From NCBI GenBank assembly GCA_003448835.1, contig DLXM01000330.1, positions 1 to 9,296 of the forward strand: DNA of 9,296 bases, written 5' to 3'. The stretch is from Bacteroidota bacterium (lineage in GTDB: Bacteria > Bacteroidota > Rhodothermia > Balneolales > HLUCCA01). Each line of letters begins with the position of its first letter. Position 1 is the stretch's first letter. The notes under the pieces were generated by a model. It worked only from the letters and a program-made list of their open reading frames with translations, searched no databases and was not told the origin of the DNA. The translations under genes and the position numbers were made by a program. Shown here piece after piece: positions 1-7,140 of the stretch.

Positions 1-2
1 TG

Positions 3-749
3 CAGATAAATCCATCATTTGAATCCCGTGGTCGTCAAACAGCAAGAATTGCGATTAATTCACTTAAACTGCATAATTTTGGTGTAATGACCGAGAAAGG
101 GACACATGGCGAAACTGATGCCACTGCATTTGCAGAAGAAGTCACTAAACTGGGTGGGGATATCCGATATTTCTTTGCTGAAGATTTTGCTTCATCCGGA
201 TACTTTGTCGGTGATCAAACCCCATGGTTTGCAAATGATCAGGCTTTAGTTGATACGACTTTATTTGTAGTGGATACATTAGACGCCGTTTATTTCCCAT
301 ATACCGGTGAAGTTGCAGGCACATTGCTAAATTTGACATTAACAGGTTTGGAACAGTACAATCCAAATTATGTCATTCTGGGTAATGATGAAATGATGTA
401 TGTAGATCACTCTAGAGATCGATTACGCAGATTGAATATGATGTATACCACCAGTTCGACCAATATTCAGGAAGGAACAGAAGAAGTTATTAATTTCAGA
501 GATGATTATGTAAACAGATCTGGTGTTGAACCCAATACATTTTCGTATTTAGGGTACGATATTGGCAAATATTACTTAAATGCAATTAGTCAAATCGCGA
601 ATCCGGACGATTTCACCATATTCCTACCGCATTTAGAACCCTTTAACGGGGTATCAACATCCATAAATTTTGGTGATGATAATAGTAATGATGCATTAAA
701 TCTGTATCAGATAACGTTAGATGGAATAAAATCTATAAAAGTTGATTAA
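3..749 (+). CDS. Type-1 periplasmic binding-protein-like (ABC substrate-binding / LpoA-like) protein, 3' part
   Basis: The frame is open from the first bases of the window, so the true start lies upstream and 248 residues of the C-terminal part are visible. The ATG at 87 is internal: good family-like sequence (NPSFESRGRQTARIAINSL) precedes it in frame. The pattern is that of the Peripla_BP_6 / type-1 periplasmic binding fold. It has a helix rich in Ala and Arg, then HNFGVMTEKG, then AFAEEVTKLGGDI (the usual F-x-x-E-x-x-x-x-GG-x-I step), then a DAVYFPYTG strand and a VILGNDEMM strand. Such proteins bind small ligands in the periplasm for ABC import; in some bacteria the fold serves as a penicillin-binding-protein activator (LpoA). 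Convergence with mltG makes an envelope role conceivable but does not show it. No transporter permease or ATPase gene is visible. The fold is fairly sure and the ligand unknown. Confidence 0.7.
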   Translation, partial: QINPSFESRGRQTARIAINSLKLHNFGVMTEKGTHGETDATAFAEEVTKLGGDIRYFFAEDFASSGYFVGDQTPWFANDQALVDTTLFVVDTLDAVYFPYTGEVAGTLLNLTLTGLEQYNPNYVILGNDEMMYVDHSRDRLRRLNMMYTTSSTNIQEGTEEVINFRDDYVNRSGVEPNTFSYLGYDIGKYYLNAISQIANPDDFTIFLPHLEPFNGVSTSINFGDDNSNDALNLYQITLDGIKSIKVD

Positions 750-1843
750 GGATTCGCCGCACTTTGTTGCGCATTAGCATCTGTTTTTGCTTCTGCTTCC
801 ATCCTTTCCCGGATTCTTTGCTGTTCTCTTAACCAGTTAGTCCATTTTCGGCTTTCTCTAAGATGATCCTGGTAATTTGTCGTAAATGCATGGTAACCCT
901 CAGGTGTCGCAACCATAAATAAATAATTATGGTCTTCAGGATATAAAGCAGCCTGAATGGACGTTAATCGGGGATTATTCAATGGCCCCGGAGGCAATCC
1001 ATTGATCCGGTATGTGTTATATGGATGTGCAACTCTGTAATCCGAATATTGTAGTCTACGACGGACCCCTATTGCGTAAGCTACAGTTGGATCGGCTTGC
1101 AAACGCATACGTCGATTCAAGCGATTCCAATAGAGTCCACTAACCCTGGGTTTCTCATCAACATGACGTACTTCCCATTCGATAATAGACGCTAATGTAG
1201 TAATTTGATCAATTGTCATGCCCAGCTCCTCAGCTCTTTCGGAATAAGGAATAAGCACCGCTTTATCAAATTCCTGCATCATTCGTAGTATAAATTGTCT
1301 GGCTGAGGTGGTCCAATACATTTCATATGTGTTAGGTATCATTCGGCCAATGAGTTGAGGGGCTTCTACCATAATCTCCGATAACAAGGTCGAATCATTC
1401 ATTGCAGCTGATAAATCCTGGGCTGAGAATCTAAATCGCGAAGCTACCCTTTGTATAAGTCTGTCTTGTTCCATTCCGGAACTGATGACGACATTAAATG
1501 GATCTTGCAAACCCTGACTGAGTTTGAAGAAAAAATCTATAAATGAAATAGGTTCATTTATTTCATACCTACCAGCTCGAAAAGATTGATATCCATATAC
1601 TTGTAGTGCCCATTCGTAATTTTTTACATCAAATTCAAATTCAGAATGTTGAAGTAATGGGATTAGGTCTCTCAATTCTCCATCATCATGGAGTAATAAA
1701 GTTTGAGCACCTGGAATCAAGGCATTATCTGTTTCCAGACGATTATATCTACTGAAAAAAACAAGTAAAAAGCTAATCAAAAATAGAGAAACGACTACAA
1801 TTAAATGACAAGATTTAATATGCAGTTTTGCTAAAAGTGACAT
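746..1843 (-). CDS. mltG: Endolytic murein transglycosylase MltG (YceG family)
   Basis: MltG is an inner-membrane lytic transglycosylase that cuts nascent peptidoglycan glycan strands and so sets strand length. The 365-residue protein starts with one membrane segment (about residues 14-31), followed by a periplasmic LysM-like region and the YceG catalytic domain. Family motifs are clear: LASIIEWEV, with Glu222 matching the catalytic Glu of E. coli MltG (SIVEKET there); NRLNRRMRLQADPTVAYAIG (240-259); HPYNTYRINGLPPGPLNNP (273-291); and AALYPEDHNYLFMVA. The C-terminus has a charged, Ala/Gln-rich tail of about 30 residues after the domain, which may be cytologically irrelevant linker. The ATG is four bases after the stop of the upstream small membrane protein, so the two are co-transcribed. 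No Shine-Dalgarno sequence is present (ttaaccgg precedes the ATG). The stop codon overlaps that of the convergent gene on the other strand. The family assignment is secure. Confidence 0.95.
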   Translation of the reverse strand: MSLLAKLHIKSCHLIVVVSLFLISFLLVFFSRYNRLETDNALIPGAQTLLLHDDGELRDLIPLLQHSEFEFDVKNYEWALQVYGYQSFRAGRYEINEPISFIDFFFKLSQGLQDPFNVVISSGMEQDRLIQRVASRFRFSAQDLSAAMNDSTLLSEIMVEAPQLIGRMIPNTYEMYWTTSARQFILRMMQEFDKAVLIPYSERAEELGMTIDQITTLASIIEWEVRHVDEKPRVSGLYWNRLNRRMRLQADPTVAYAIGVRRRLQYSDYRVAHPYNTYRINGLPPGPLNNPRLTSIQAALYPEDHNYLFMVATPEGYHAFTTNYQDHLRESRKWTNWLREQQRIRERMEAEAKTDANAQQSAANP

Positions 1844-1847
1844 CCGG

Positions 1848-2333
1848 TTAAAATAATTTGGTTTTGATTACAGTCCATTTGATTTCACCCATATTCACTT
1901 CATATTCAAGTAACATCCCACCCTGAATATGACCATCTTCGAAAACAGCCATCGCATAAAATCCTGGTAACAGGATAATTTGCTCCTCCTGATATATTCT
2001 CATGGTACCACCTAAAATTCCATCAAATGAAATCAATTCAGATTTTTCCATCAAATCCTGCTTGATCTGACGAATCGGATCATCTAATCCTCTATTTTTT
2101 AATGTTCGGATATCTGAATCGTATAGATGGTCTGTGGTTAATGCTGAGCTACCTAACGATATTGAATCAGCATCATTTACTAAAGAATCGAGTGCATTAT
2201 CCAATAACGTAAGTTCATTATTTTGTTGCTCAATCCATGATTCAACATTCTTTACTTCTTGGTGGGCAGTGAAATAAAACACCAGGGATATCAAAACCGC
2301 AAACAGCCAAATCAGTCGTTCGGTCAATTTCAT
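1848..2333 (-). CDS. Small membrane-anchored protein of unknown function, upstream of mltG
   Basis: I do not recognise this 161-residue protein. It has a short basic N-terminus (MKLTER) and one hydrophobic segment at about residues 7-22, which looks like an uncleaved signal anchor with the rest in the periplasm. Residues 24-52 are a polar, Glu/Gln/Leu-rich helix that could form a coiled coil. A Ser/Asp-rich linker follows. The C-terminal third (about 100-161) alternates hydrophobic residues in beta-strand style: GGTMRIYQEEQIILLPGF, YAMAVFEDG, GGMLLEYEV, IKWTVIKTK. No Cys and no catalytic motif can be seen. The ATG is the only start between the preceding in-frame stop and the hydrophobic segment. 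It is the first gene of a unit with mltG (4-base gap) and faces a divergent peptidoglycan endopeptidase, so a cell-wall role is a reasonable guess from context only. Confidence 0.75.
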   Translation of the reverse strand: MKLTERLIWLFAVLISLVFYFTAHQEVKNVESWIEQQNNELTLLDNALDSLVNDADSISLGSSALTTDHLYDSDIRTLKNRGLDDPIRQIKQDLMEKSELISFDGILGGTMRIYQEEQIILLPGFYAMAVFEDGHIQGGMLLEYEVNMGEIKWTVIKTKLF

Positions 2334-2360
2334 ATACTTGTCAAAAAATATTAATTGAAG

Positions 2361-2389
2361 TTCAAATATAGTTTATTAACTGCTATATT
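2361..2389 (+). promoter_or_regulatory. Candidate promoter for the NlpC/P60 lipoprotein gene
   Basis: TTCAAA (2361-2366), a 17-base spacer, and TATATT (2384-2389) form a reasonable -35/-10 pair. TATATT also begins TATATTCG, one mismatch from the Bacteroidota -7 consensus TANNTTTG. The predicted start point near 2396 would give a leader of about 27 bases before the TTG start codon. The pair occupies exactly the same DNA as the promoter proposed for the opposite strand. This is a prediction from motif matching only. Confidence 0.35.
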
Positions 2390-2393
2390 CGAA
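2363..2393 (-). promoter_or_regulatory. Candidate promoter for the small membrane protein-mltG unit
   Basis: Read on the minus strand, TATATTTG (2370-2363) matches the Bacteroidota -7 consensus TANNTTTG perfectly. TTCG, one mismatch from the -33 TTTG, lies 19 bases upstream. In sigma70-style terms the same site is TTCGAA, 17 bases, TATATT. The predicted start near 2358 leaves about 25 bases before the ATG. It is the better of the two opposed promoters in this spacer. Confidence 0.45.
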
Positions 2394-2422
2394 CATAATC
2401 TACGAATCCAAATCATACTGTT

Positions 2423-3538
2423 TTGAAAAATTTATCTGTTTTTACACTTTTGTTTATCATCGGCGCTACTTTTTTATTTTCTTGTGGAAGTCCATCAAAT
2501 AATGAAGCAATACTGTCAACTTTGGATGAATTTCAGAAGGAATTCGTCCCTGATAAAAGAATTGCTGTATTCAATGTAATCCAATCTGAAACTTCTGATT
2601 CAATTACTGTTGAAACCACTTCTCAAAATGCTAAATCAGCGATTGAAGAGTTTTTAACCAGTAATAATTCCGACAATATTACCGTAAAGCTTTTACCGGA
2701 CTCTGTGTTGGGTGATGATCAATTTGCTGTGGTTCGGGTCAGTGTTGCTAATTTGCGCAGAGATCCACGTCATCAGGCTGAAATGATTGATCAGGCAATC
2801 ATGGGCACTCGTCTAAAAGTACTTAAAAGACAACGAGGTTGGTATTACATACAAACACCTTGGGAATATCTGGGATGGATCACAAGTGGTTCACTTGAAA
2901 TTATGGATGAAACTGCGTTGAATGATAGCTGGTCACCTGATGAATTGGTGTATGTTAATTCAGTTGATACTCGGGTATTTGATTCAGCAAATACTAATAG
3001 TGGTGTTGTTTCTGATGTCACATTGGGCGCTACTCTCCGATTTATTGAAACATCAGGTCTTTATGCTAAAGTTGCACTTCCTGATGGACGAGAAGGTTAT
3101 ATAAGAGCTACCGAAATTCAGCCATTTGCTGAAAGTGATCCAACAAATGGACTTGATCGTGAGGCTTTGATTACAACTGCGAATCGATTTCATGGTTTAC
3201 CCTACTTATGGGGTGGTAATTCGGGAAAAGGATTTGATTGTTCCGGTTTTACTCAAACAGTATTCAAAAATCACGGGATTTTATTACCACGAGATGCAAA
3301 TATGCAAGTTGAAATGGGGACTACTGTAGAATTTGCAGACAATTTCACCAATGTTCAAAAAGGTGATTTGTTGTTTTTTGGCCCAAACCGAAATAGAATT
3401 ACCCATGTAGGTATTAGTTTGGGTGGGGGCAAATTCATTCATTCTTCGAGTTATGTACAAATAAATTCCTTAAATCCTGACGATTCTGACTACGATGAAG
3501 GACGAAGGAATTCTTTGCAAGTAATTAAACGAATCTAA
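2423..3538 (+). CDS. SH3b-NlpC/P60 lipoprotein, probable YkfC-like gamma-D-Glu-diamino acid endopeptidase
   Basis: This is a 371-residue peptidoglycan peptide hydrolase (peptidase family C40). It starts with a signal peptide and lipobox (FLFSC, lipidated Cys21), so it is membrane-anchored facing the periplasm. Residues 22-95 are a weakly conserved N-terminal region. SH3b repeats lie at about 101-160 (RVSVANLRRDP...GWYYIQTPWEYLGWI) and 176-232. The NlpC/P60 domain spans about 243-371. The catalytic triad is Cys273 (FDCSG), His328 (THVGIS) and His340 (FIHSSS). Asp291 in LPRDANMQ is 18 residues after the Cys, where YkfC enzymes hold the Asp that binds the free amino end of L-Ala; the activity is thus likely to be L-Ala-D-Glu / diamino acid cleavage in wall-peptide turnover. 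The start is TTG: an in-frame stop at 2396-2398 and no ATG in between leave no alternative. There is no Shine-Dalgarno sequence. It is divergent from the mltG unit. Confidence 0.92.
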   Translation: MKNLSVFTLLFIIGATFLFSCGSPSNNEAILSTLDEFQKEFVPDKRIAVFNVIQSETSDSITVETTSQNAKSAIEEFLTSNNSDNITVKLLPDSVLGDDQFAVVRVSVANLRRDPRHQAEMIDQAIMGTRLKVLKRQRGWYYIQTPWEYLGWITSGSLEIMDETALNDSWSPDELVYVNSVDTRVFDSANTNSGVVSDVTLGATLRFIETSGLYAKVALPDGREGYIRATEIQPFAESDPTNGLDREALITTANRFHGLPYLWGGNSGKGFDCSGFTQTVFKNHGILLPRDANMQVEMGTTVEFADNFTNVQKGDLLFFGPNRNRITHVGISLGGGKFIHSSSYVQINSLNPDDSDYDEGRRNSLQVIKRI

Positions 3539-3544
3539 AGTGTC

Positions 3545-3579
3545 AGGGAGATAGTTTTTGCTGGATAAACTATCTCCCT
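3545..3579. terminator. Stem-loop between convergent genes, probable bidirectional terminator
   Basis: AGGGAGATAGTTT (3545-3557) and AAACTATCTCCCT (3567-3579) pair perfectly over 13 bp around a 9-base loop. The structure sits 6 bases after the lipoprotein stop codon and 9 bases after the icmF stop codon read from the other side, so it can serve both. A clean U-run is lacking; only a T-rich stretch (actatcttctt) follows on the plus strand. Confidence 0.75.
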
Positions 3580-3588
3580 ACTATCTTC

Positions 3589-6500
3589 TTACATGTTTCG
3601 GCGGTATTGTCCACCAACCTGATAAAGTGCCGTTGAAATTTGGCCAAGCGAACAGTATTTAACGGTTTCCATAAGTTCGTCAAATAAATTTTGCTGTGTC
3701 CTTGCCACATTTCTCAACCGACTCAATTTGTCCAAAGTAAATTCAGCATTAACAGATTTAAATTTATCCAGATTTGAAATTTGCTGTTTTTTCTCTTTTT
3801 CGGTTGAGCGAATTAACTGAATCGGTGCATTTTCTTCATTTGAATCATCAGCAAAAAAGGTATTGACCCCGATTATTGGTAATTCACCATTGTGCTTCAG
3901 AGTTTCATAATAGAGGCTCTCCTCTTGAATTTTACCACGTTGATACATGGTTTCCATTGCTCCGATTACGCCACCACGATCATTGAGTCGATCAAATTCT
4001 GTCAAAATTGCGTCTTCTACCAAACCAGTCAATTCTTCGATAATGAACGAACCTTGTAATGGATTTTCATTCTTTGCCAGACCCATCTCTTTGTTTATAA
4101 TCAATTGAATTGCTAAAGCTCTACGCACGGATTCTTCAGTTGGAGTTGTGATAGCTTCATCATAGGCGTTAGTATGTAAAGAATTACAATTGTCATAGAT
4201 AGCCATCAACGCCTGCAAAGTTGTCCGAATATCATTGAACTGAATTTCCTGAGCGTGTAACGATCTGCCTGAAGTTTGAATATGATATTTCAATTTTTGA
4301 GACCGCTCATTTGCTCCATAGATATTTTTCATAGCAATTGCCCAAATCCTACGTGCAACCCTCCCGATTACGGAATATTCCGGATCTAATCCATTACTAA
4401 AGAAAAATGATAGATTATGAGCAAAATCATCAATTTTCAGACCTCGGGACAAATAATATTCAACGTATGTGAATCCATTTGCAAGTGTAAATGCAACCTG
4501 TGAAATAGGATTTGCACCGGCCTCAGCTATGTGATACCCGCTTATTGATACTGAGTAATAATTTCGAACTTTATATTCAGTAAAATATTCCTGGATATCC
4601 CCCATCATTCTGAGTGCAAATTCTGTAGAAAATATGCAAGTATTCTGCGCTTGGTCTTCTTTTAGGATATCTGCTTGTACAGTGCCCCTGACGACTTGCA
4701 GAGCCTTTGCTTTGATCTCGTCATATACTTTACTGTCCACCAGTTTATCGCCCGTTATACCCAATAATTTCAGACCGAACCCATTATTCCCTTCAGGAAG
4801 TTTACCAGTATAAGTTGGCTGAGACTTTCCAATTGACTCAAAATACTGAGTAATTCTATTATTTAGTTCCTTTTCACCAATTTCATCAACTAAAAAGGCT
4901 TCGATTTCCTGATCGATCACGGTATTCATAAACATGGCCAAAATCATTGGTGCCGGACCATTGATTGTCATCGATACAGATGTATTGGGTTGCGTAAGTC
5001 TGAAACCTGAAAATAGTTTTTTCATGTCATCCAGACTGCAAATGCTCACTCCGGAATTACCAATTTTACCGTAAATGTCAGGTCTGAGATCGGGATCTTC
5101 ACCGTATAACGTCGGTGAATCAAACGCCGTTGATAATCGAATCGCAGATTGATCCTTACTCAGGTAATGAAATCGTTTGTTCGTTCTCTCAGGTGTACCT
5201 TCACCGGCAAACATTCGAATTGGATCTTCCAGATCACGCTTAAAAGAAAACACCCCGGCTGTATATGGAAAATAACCGGGCAGATTCTCTAAAAGTGCAA
5301 AATTCAACCGGTCCGGAAAGGATTTATATTTTGGTAACGCTACCCGCGGAATTTTTAGTCCGCTCAAACTCACTCTATATAAAGGCACTTTGTTAACTTT
5401 ATCACGAATTTTAGTTTCGTAAAAATCACCTTCAAAGAGTTTAGCGTTCGATTCCCAGTTATCTAAAATATGAAGGCTTAATGTATCCAGTTTTGAACGC
5501 CAATGTGACTCCATATCATTCAGATAATCGATCATGATCTCTTTTTGATCAGGATTCCATTTATCTACCTGAGATCTTGTATTAATAACACTTTCCAGTT
5601 TGGAAGCGACATCGACCTCCGATTTAACCCACTCGTGATATTCACGAACTCCCTCGGCTACTTCTGACAAATATCTCACACGTTTTGGTGGGATAATGGA
5701 CATGGTATTGATATCTGCAGAGGGTGTTGAATCGATATAAATTGATGTTTTCCACTCGATATTATAATGAGTATTAATCTTTTCAATTAAAGCTGAAAAT
5801 AATTTATTGACCCCGGTATCATTAAACTGAGCTGCTATACATGGATAAACCGGAATATTGTCGTCTGATACATCAAAAATCGCATGATTTCTTTTGTACT
5901 GCTTACGAATATCTCTGAGTGCATCCAAAGACCCCTTTTTCTCAAATTTATTTAATACAATCAAATGTGCGAGGTCCAGCATGTTGATTTTCTCTAACTG
6001 AGTCGGAGCACCATATTCACTGGTCATAACGTACAAAAAGACATCGGACAGTTCGGTAATTTCGATGTCACTTTGACCAATTCCGCTGGTTTCAATAATT
6101 ATCACATCAAATCCTGCAGCTTTGCAAACCGCAACACTACTCGATACCGCGTTTGAAGTTGCGCGATTTGAAGCTCTTGTCGCCAAACTCCGCATATATA
6201 CCCGTGGATCTGAAACACTGTTCATCCGAATTCGATCACCTAATAATGCACCACCGTTAGTGATTTTAGATGGATCAACGGATACAACTGCGATTGATTT
6301 TTCTGGGAATTCAGTCAAAAACCGACGGACAAGTTCATCAGTTAACGAACTTTTTCCTGCTCCACCTGTTCCGGTTATCCCTATGACTGGTATTACTTTA
6401 CCATTCGTTATCTGAAGTGTCTTCTTAGATGATTTTACTTTTATAGAATTCGATTCAAGTGTTATAATATCATCCTTATGTAGTTCCAATGCCGTAATAG

Positions 6501-7050
6501 CCCTGGCAATATGATATTTGTTTTTATTTTTGATCGCATTCGCATCTGGAAAATCAACATCACAAACATCATAATCACATATTTCCATGATATAATTGAT
6601 CATGCCTTGAAGTCCTAATTCCAATCCGTCCTCAACAGAAAATAAACGAGTGACACCATAAGCATGCAATTCATCAATTTCGGATGGTGAAATAACACCA
6701 CCTCCCCCACCAAATACTTTAATATGTGATGCATTATTTTCGCGAAGCAGATCTAAAACGTATTTAAAATATTCAACATGTCCTCCCTGATATGAGCTAA
6801 TAGCAATACCTTGTACGTCTTCCTGGATAGCACAATCAACAACCTCACGAACTGATCTGTTATGACCCAAATGGATGACTTCGGCACCTGTTCGCTGCAA
6901 AATTCTGCGCATAATATTGATGCTTACATCATGACCATCAAATAAACTGGCACATGATACTATTCGCACCTTATTCACTGGCCGATAGACAGCATCCTTT
7001 GGCGTTTTAGTTTTTATTGATGTTCTTCGAACCGGACTCTCTTTTTGCAT
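3589..7050 (-). CDS. icmF: Fused isobutyryl-CoA mutase IcmF (B12 domain, GTPase chaperone, mutase)
   Basis: IcmF interconverts isobutyryl-CoA and n-butyryl-CoA with adenosylcobalamin, in branched-chain and butyrate metabolism; its built-in G-protein loads and protects the cofactor. Order in the 1153 residues: cobalamin-binding domain (about 28-160; [10 protein letters not shown] with cobalt-ligating His40), MeaI-type GTPase (about 220-430; P-loop GTGGAGKS 227-234, ETSGIGQSD 320-328), a helical linker, then the mutase barrel (about 570-1153). Phe601 (TAGVF) and Gln802 (QAQNTCIF) replace the Tyr and Arg that select methylmalonyl-CoA, which favours isobutyryl-CoA. The base-recognition motif is NKFE (367-370) instead of NKxD. 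As I recall, well-studied IcmFs have near 1090 residues; an extra segment around 717-785 accounts for most of the difference. The ATG leaves a 27-residue basic leader before the first domain. No frameshift is visible. It lies alone, 90 bp downstream of the lipoprotein gene. Confidence 0.95.
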   Translation of the reverse strand: MQKESPVRRTSIKTKTPKDAVYRPVNKVRIVSCASLFDGHDVSINIMRRILQRTGAEVIHLGHNRSVREVVDCAIQEDVQGIAISSYQGGHVEYFKYVLDLLRENNASHIKVFGGGGGVISPSEIDELHAYGVTRLFSVEDGLELGLQGMINYIMEICDYDVCDVDFPDANAIKNKNKYHIARAITALELHKDDIITLESNSIKVKSSKKTLQITNGKVIPVIGITGTGGAGKSSLTDELVRRFLTEFPEKSIAVVSVDPSKITNGGALLGDRIRMNSVSDPRVYMRSLATRASNRATSNAVSSSVAVCKAAGFDVIIIETSGIGQSDIEITELSDVFLYVMTSEYGAPTQLEKINMLDLAHLIVLNKFEKKGSLDALRDIRKQYKRNHAIFDVSDDNIPVYPCIAAQFNDTGVNKLFSALIEKINTHYNIEWKTSIYIDSTPSADINTMSIIPPKRVRYLSEVAEGVREYHEWVKSEVDVASKLESVINTRSQVDKWNPDQKEIMIDYLNDMESHWRSKLDTLSLHILDNWESNAKLFEGDFYETKIRDKVNKVPLYRVSLSGLKIPRVALPKYKSFPDRLNFALLENLPGYFPYTAGVFSFKRDLEDPIRMFAGEGTPERTNKRFHYLSKDQSAIRLSTAFDSPTLYGEDPDLRPDIYGKIGNSGVSICSLDDMKKLFSGFRLTQPNTSVSMTINGPAPMILAMFMNTVIDQEIEAFLVDEIGEKELNNRITQYFESIGKSQPTYTGKLPEGNNGFGLKLLGITGDKLVDSKVYDEIKAKALQVVRGTVQADILKEDQAQNTCIFSTEFALRMMGDIQEYFTEYKVRNYYSVSISGYHIAEAGANPISQVAFTLANGFTYVEYYLSRGLKIDDFAHNLSFFFSNGLDPEYSVIGRVARRIWAIAMKNIYGANERSQKLKYHIQTSGRSLHAQEIQFNDIRTTLQALMAIYDNCNSLHTNAYDEAITTPTEESVRRALAIQLIINKEMGLAKNENPLQGSFIIEELTGLVEDAILTEFDRLNDRGGVIGAMETMYQRGKIQEESLYYETLKHNGELPIIGVNTFFADDSNEENAPIQLIRSTEKEKKQQISNLDKFKSVNAEFTLDKLSRLRNVARTQQNLFDELMETVKYCSLGQISTALYQVGGQYRRNM

Positions 7051-7087
7051 GATATAAGTATGATATTCGTCTTAAAAAGCGCTTTTT

Positions 7088-7115
7088 TAGCTTAACAATA
7101 TACGAAATTAAGCTA
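7088..7115. promoter_or_regulatory. Perfect inverted repeat over the icmF -10 box, operator candidate
   Basis: TAGCTTAA (7088-7095) and TTAAGCTA (7108-7115) are perfect inverted copies separated by 12 bases, so the half-sites lie 20 bp apart, about two helical turns. The dyad centre falls inside the predicted -10 element, as is usual for repressor sites. No regulator gene is in the window. The sequence is AT-rich, so chance is not excluded. Confidence 0.4.
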
Positions 7116-7126
7116 TTATTTGTGAA
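7097..7126 (-). promoter_or_regulatory. Candidate icmF promoter
   Basis: On the minus strand TTCACA (7126-7121), an 18-base spacer and TATATT (7102-7097) each match the sigma70 consensus at 5 of 6 positions. The -10 is identical to both -10 candidates of the divergent spacer near 2380. The predicted start near 7090 gives a leader of about 40 bases. Read-through from the upstream lipoprotein gene is still possible, since no convincing terminator precedes it. Confidence 0.45.
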
Positions 7127-7140
7127 CTGGATATTTTTAA

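Larger units (their letters stand above)
2360..2394. repeat. Imperfect inverted repeat in the divergent spacer
   Basis: GTTCAAATATA (2360-2370) and TATATTCGAAC (2384-2394) are inverted copies matching at 10 of 11 positions, separated by 13 bases. The arms coincide with the -10 and -35 elements of both opposed promoter candidates. The symmetry could therefore come from promoter overlap alone, or it could be a site for a dimeric regulator. Confidence 0.7.

Noticed and set aside
87..749. ATG at 87 as the start of the first gene
   Set aside because: The frame continues upstream without a stop to the window edge and the preceding residues fit the family, so this Met is internal.
6122..6415. 97-codon plus-strand frame inside icmF
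   Set aside because: It is antisense to the conserved GTPase P-loop region; the icmF reading frame is unambiguous.
7074..7087. AAAAAGCGCTTTTT palindrome as a terminator of the lipoprotein gene
   Set aside because: It is a perfect 14-bp palindrome with no unpaired loop; folding would leave only about five A-U pairs, too weak for a terminator. It may be a protein site or chance.
7051..7140. Cobalamin riboswitch before icmF
   Set aside because: The spacer is only 90 bases, too short for the roughly 200-base element, and no B12-box-like sequence is seen.
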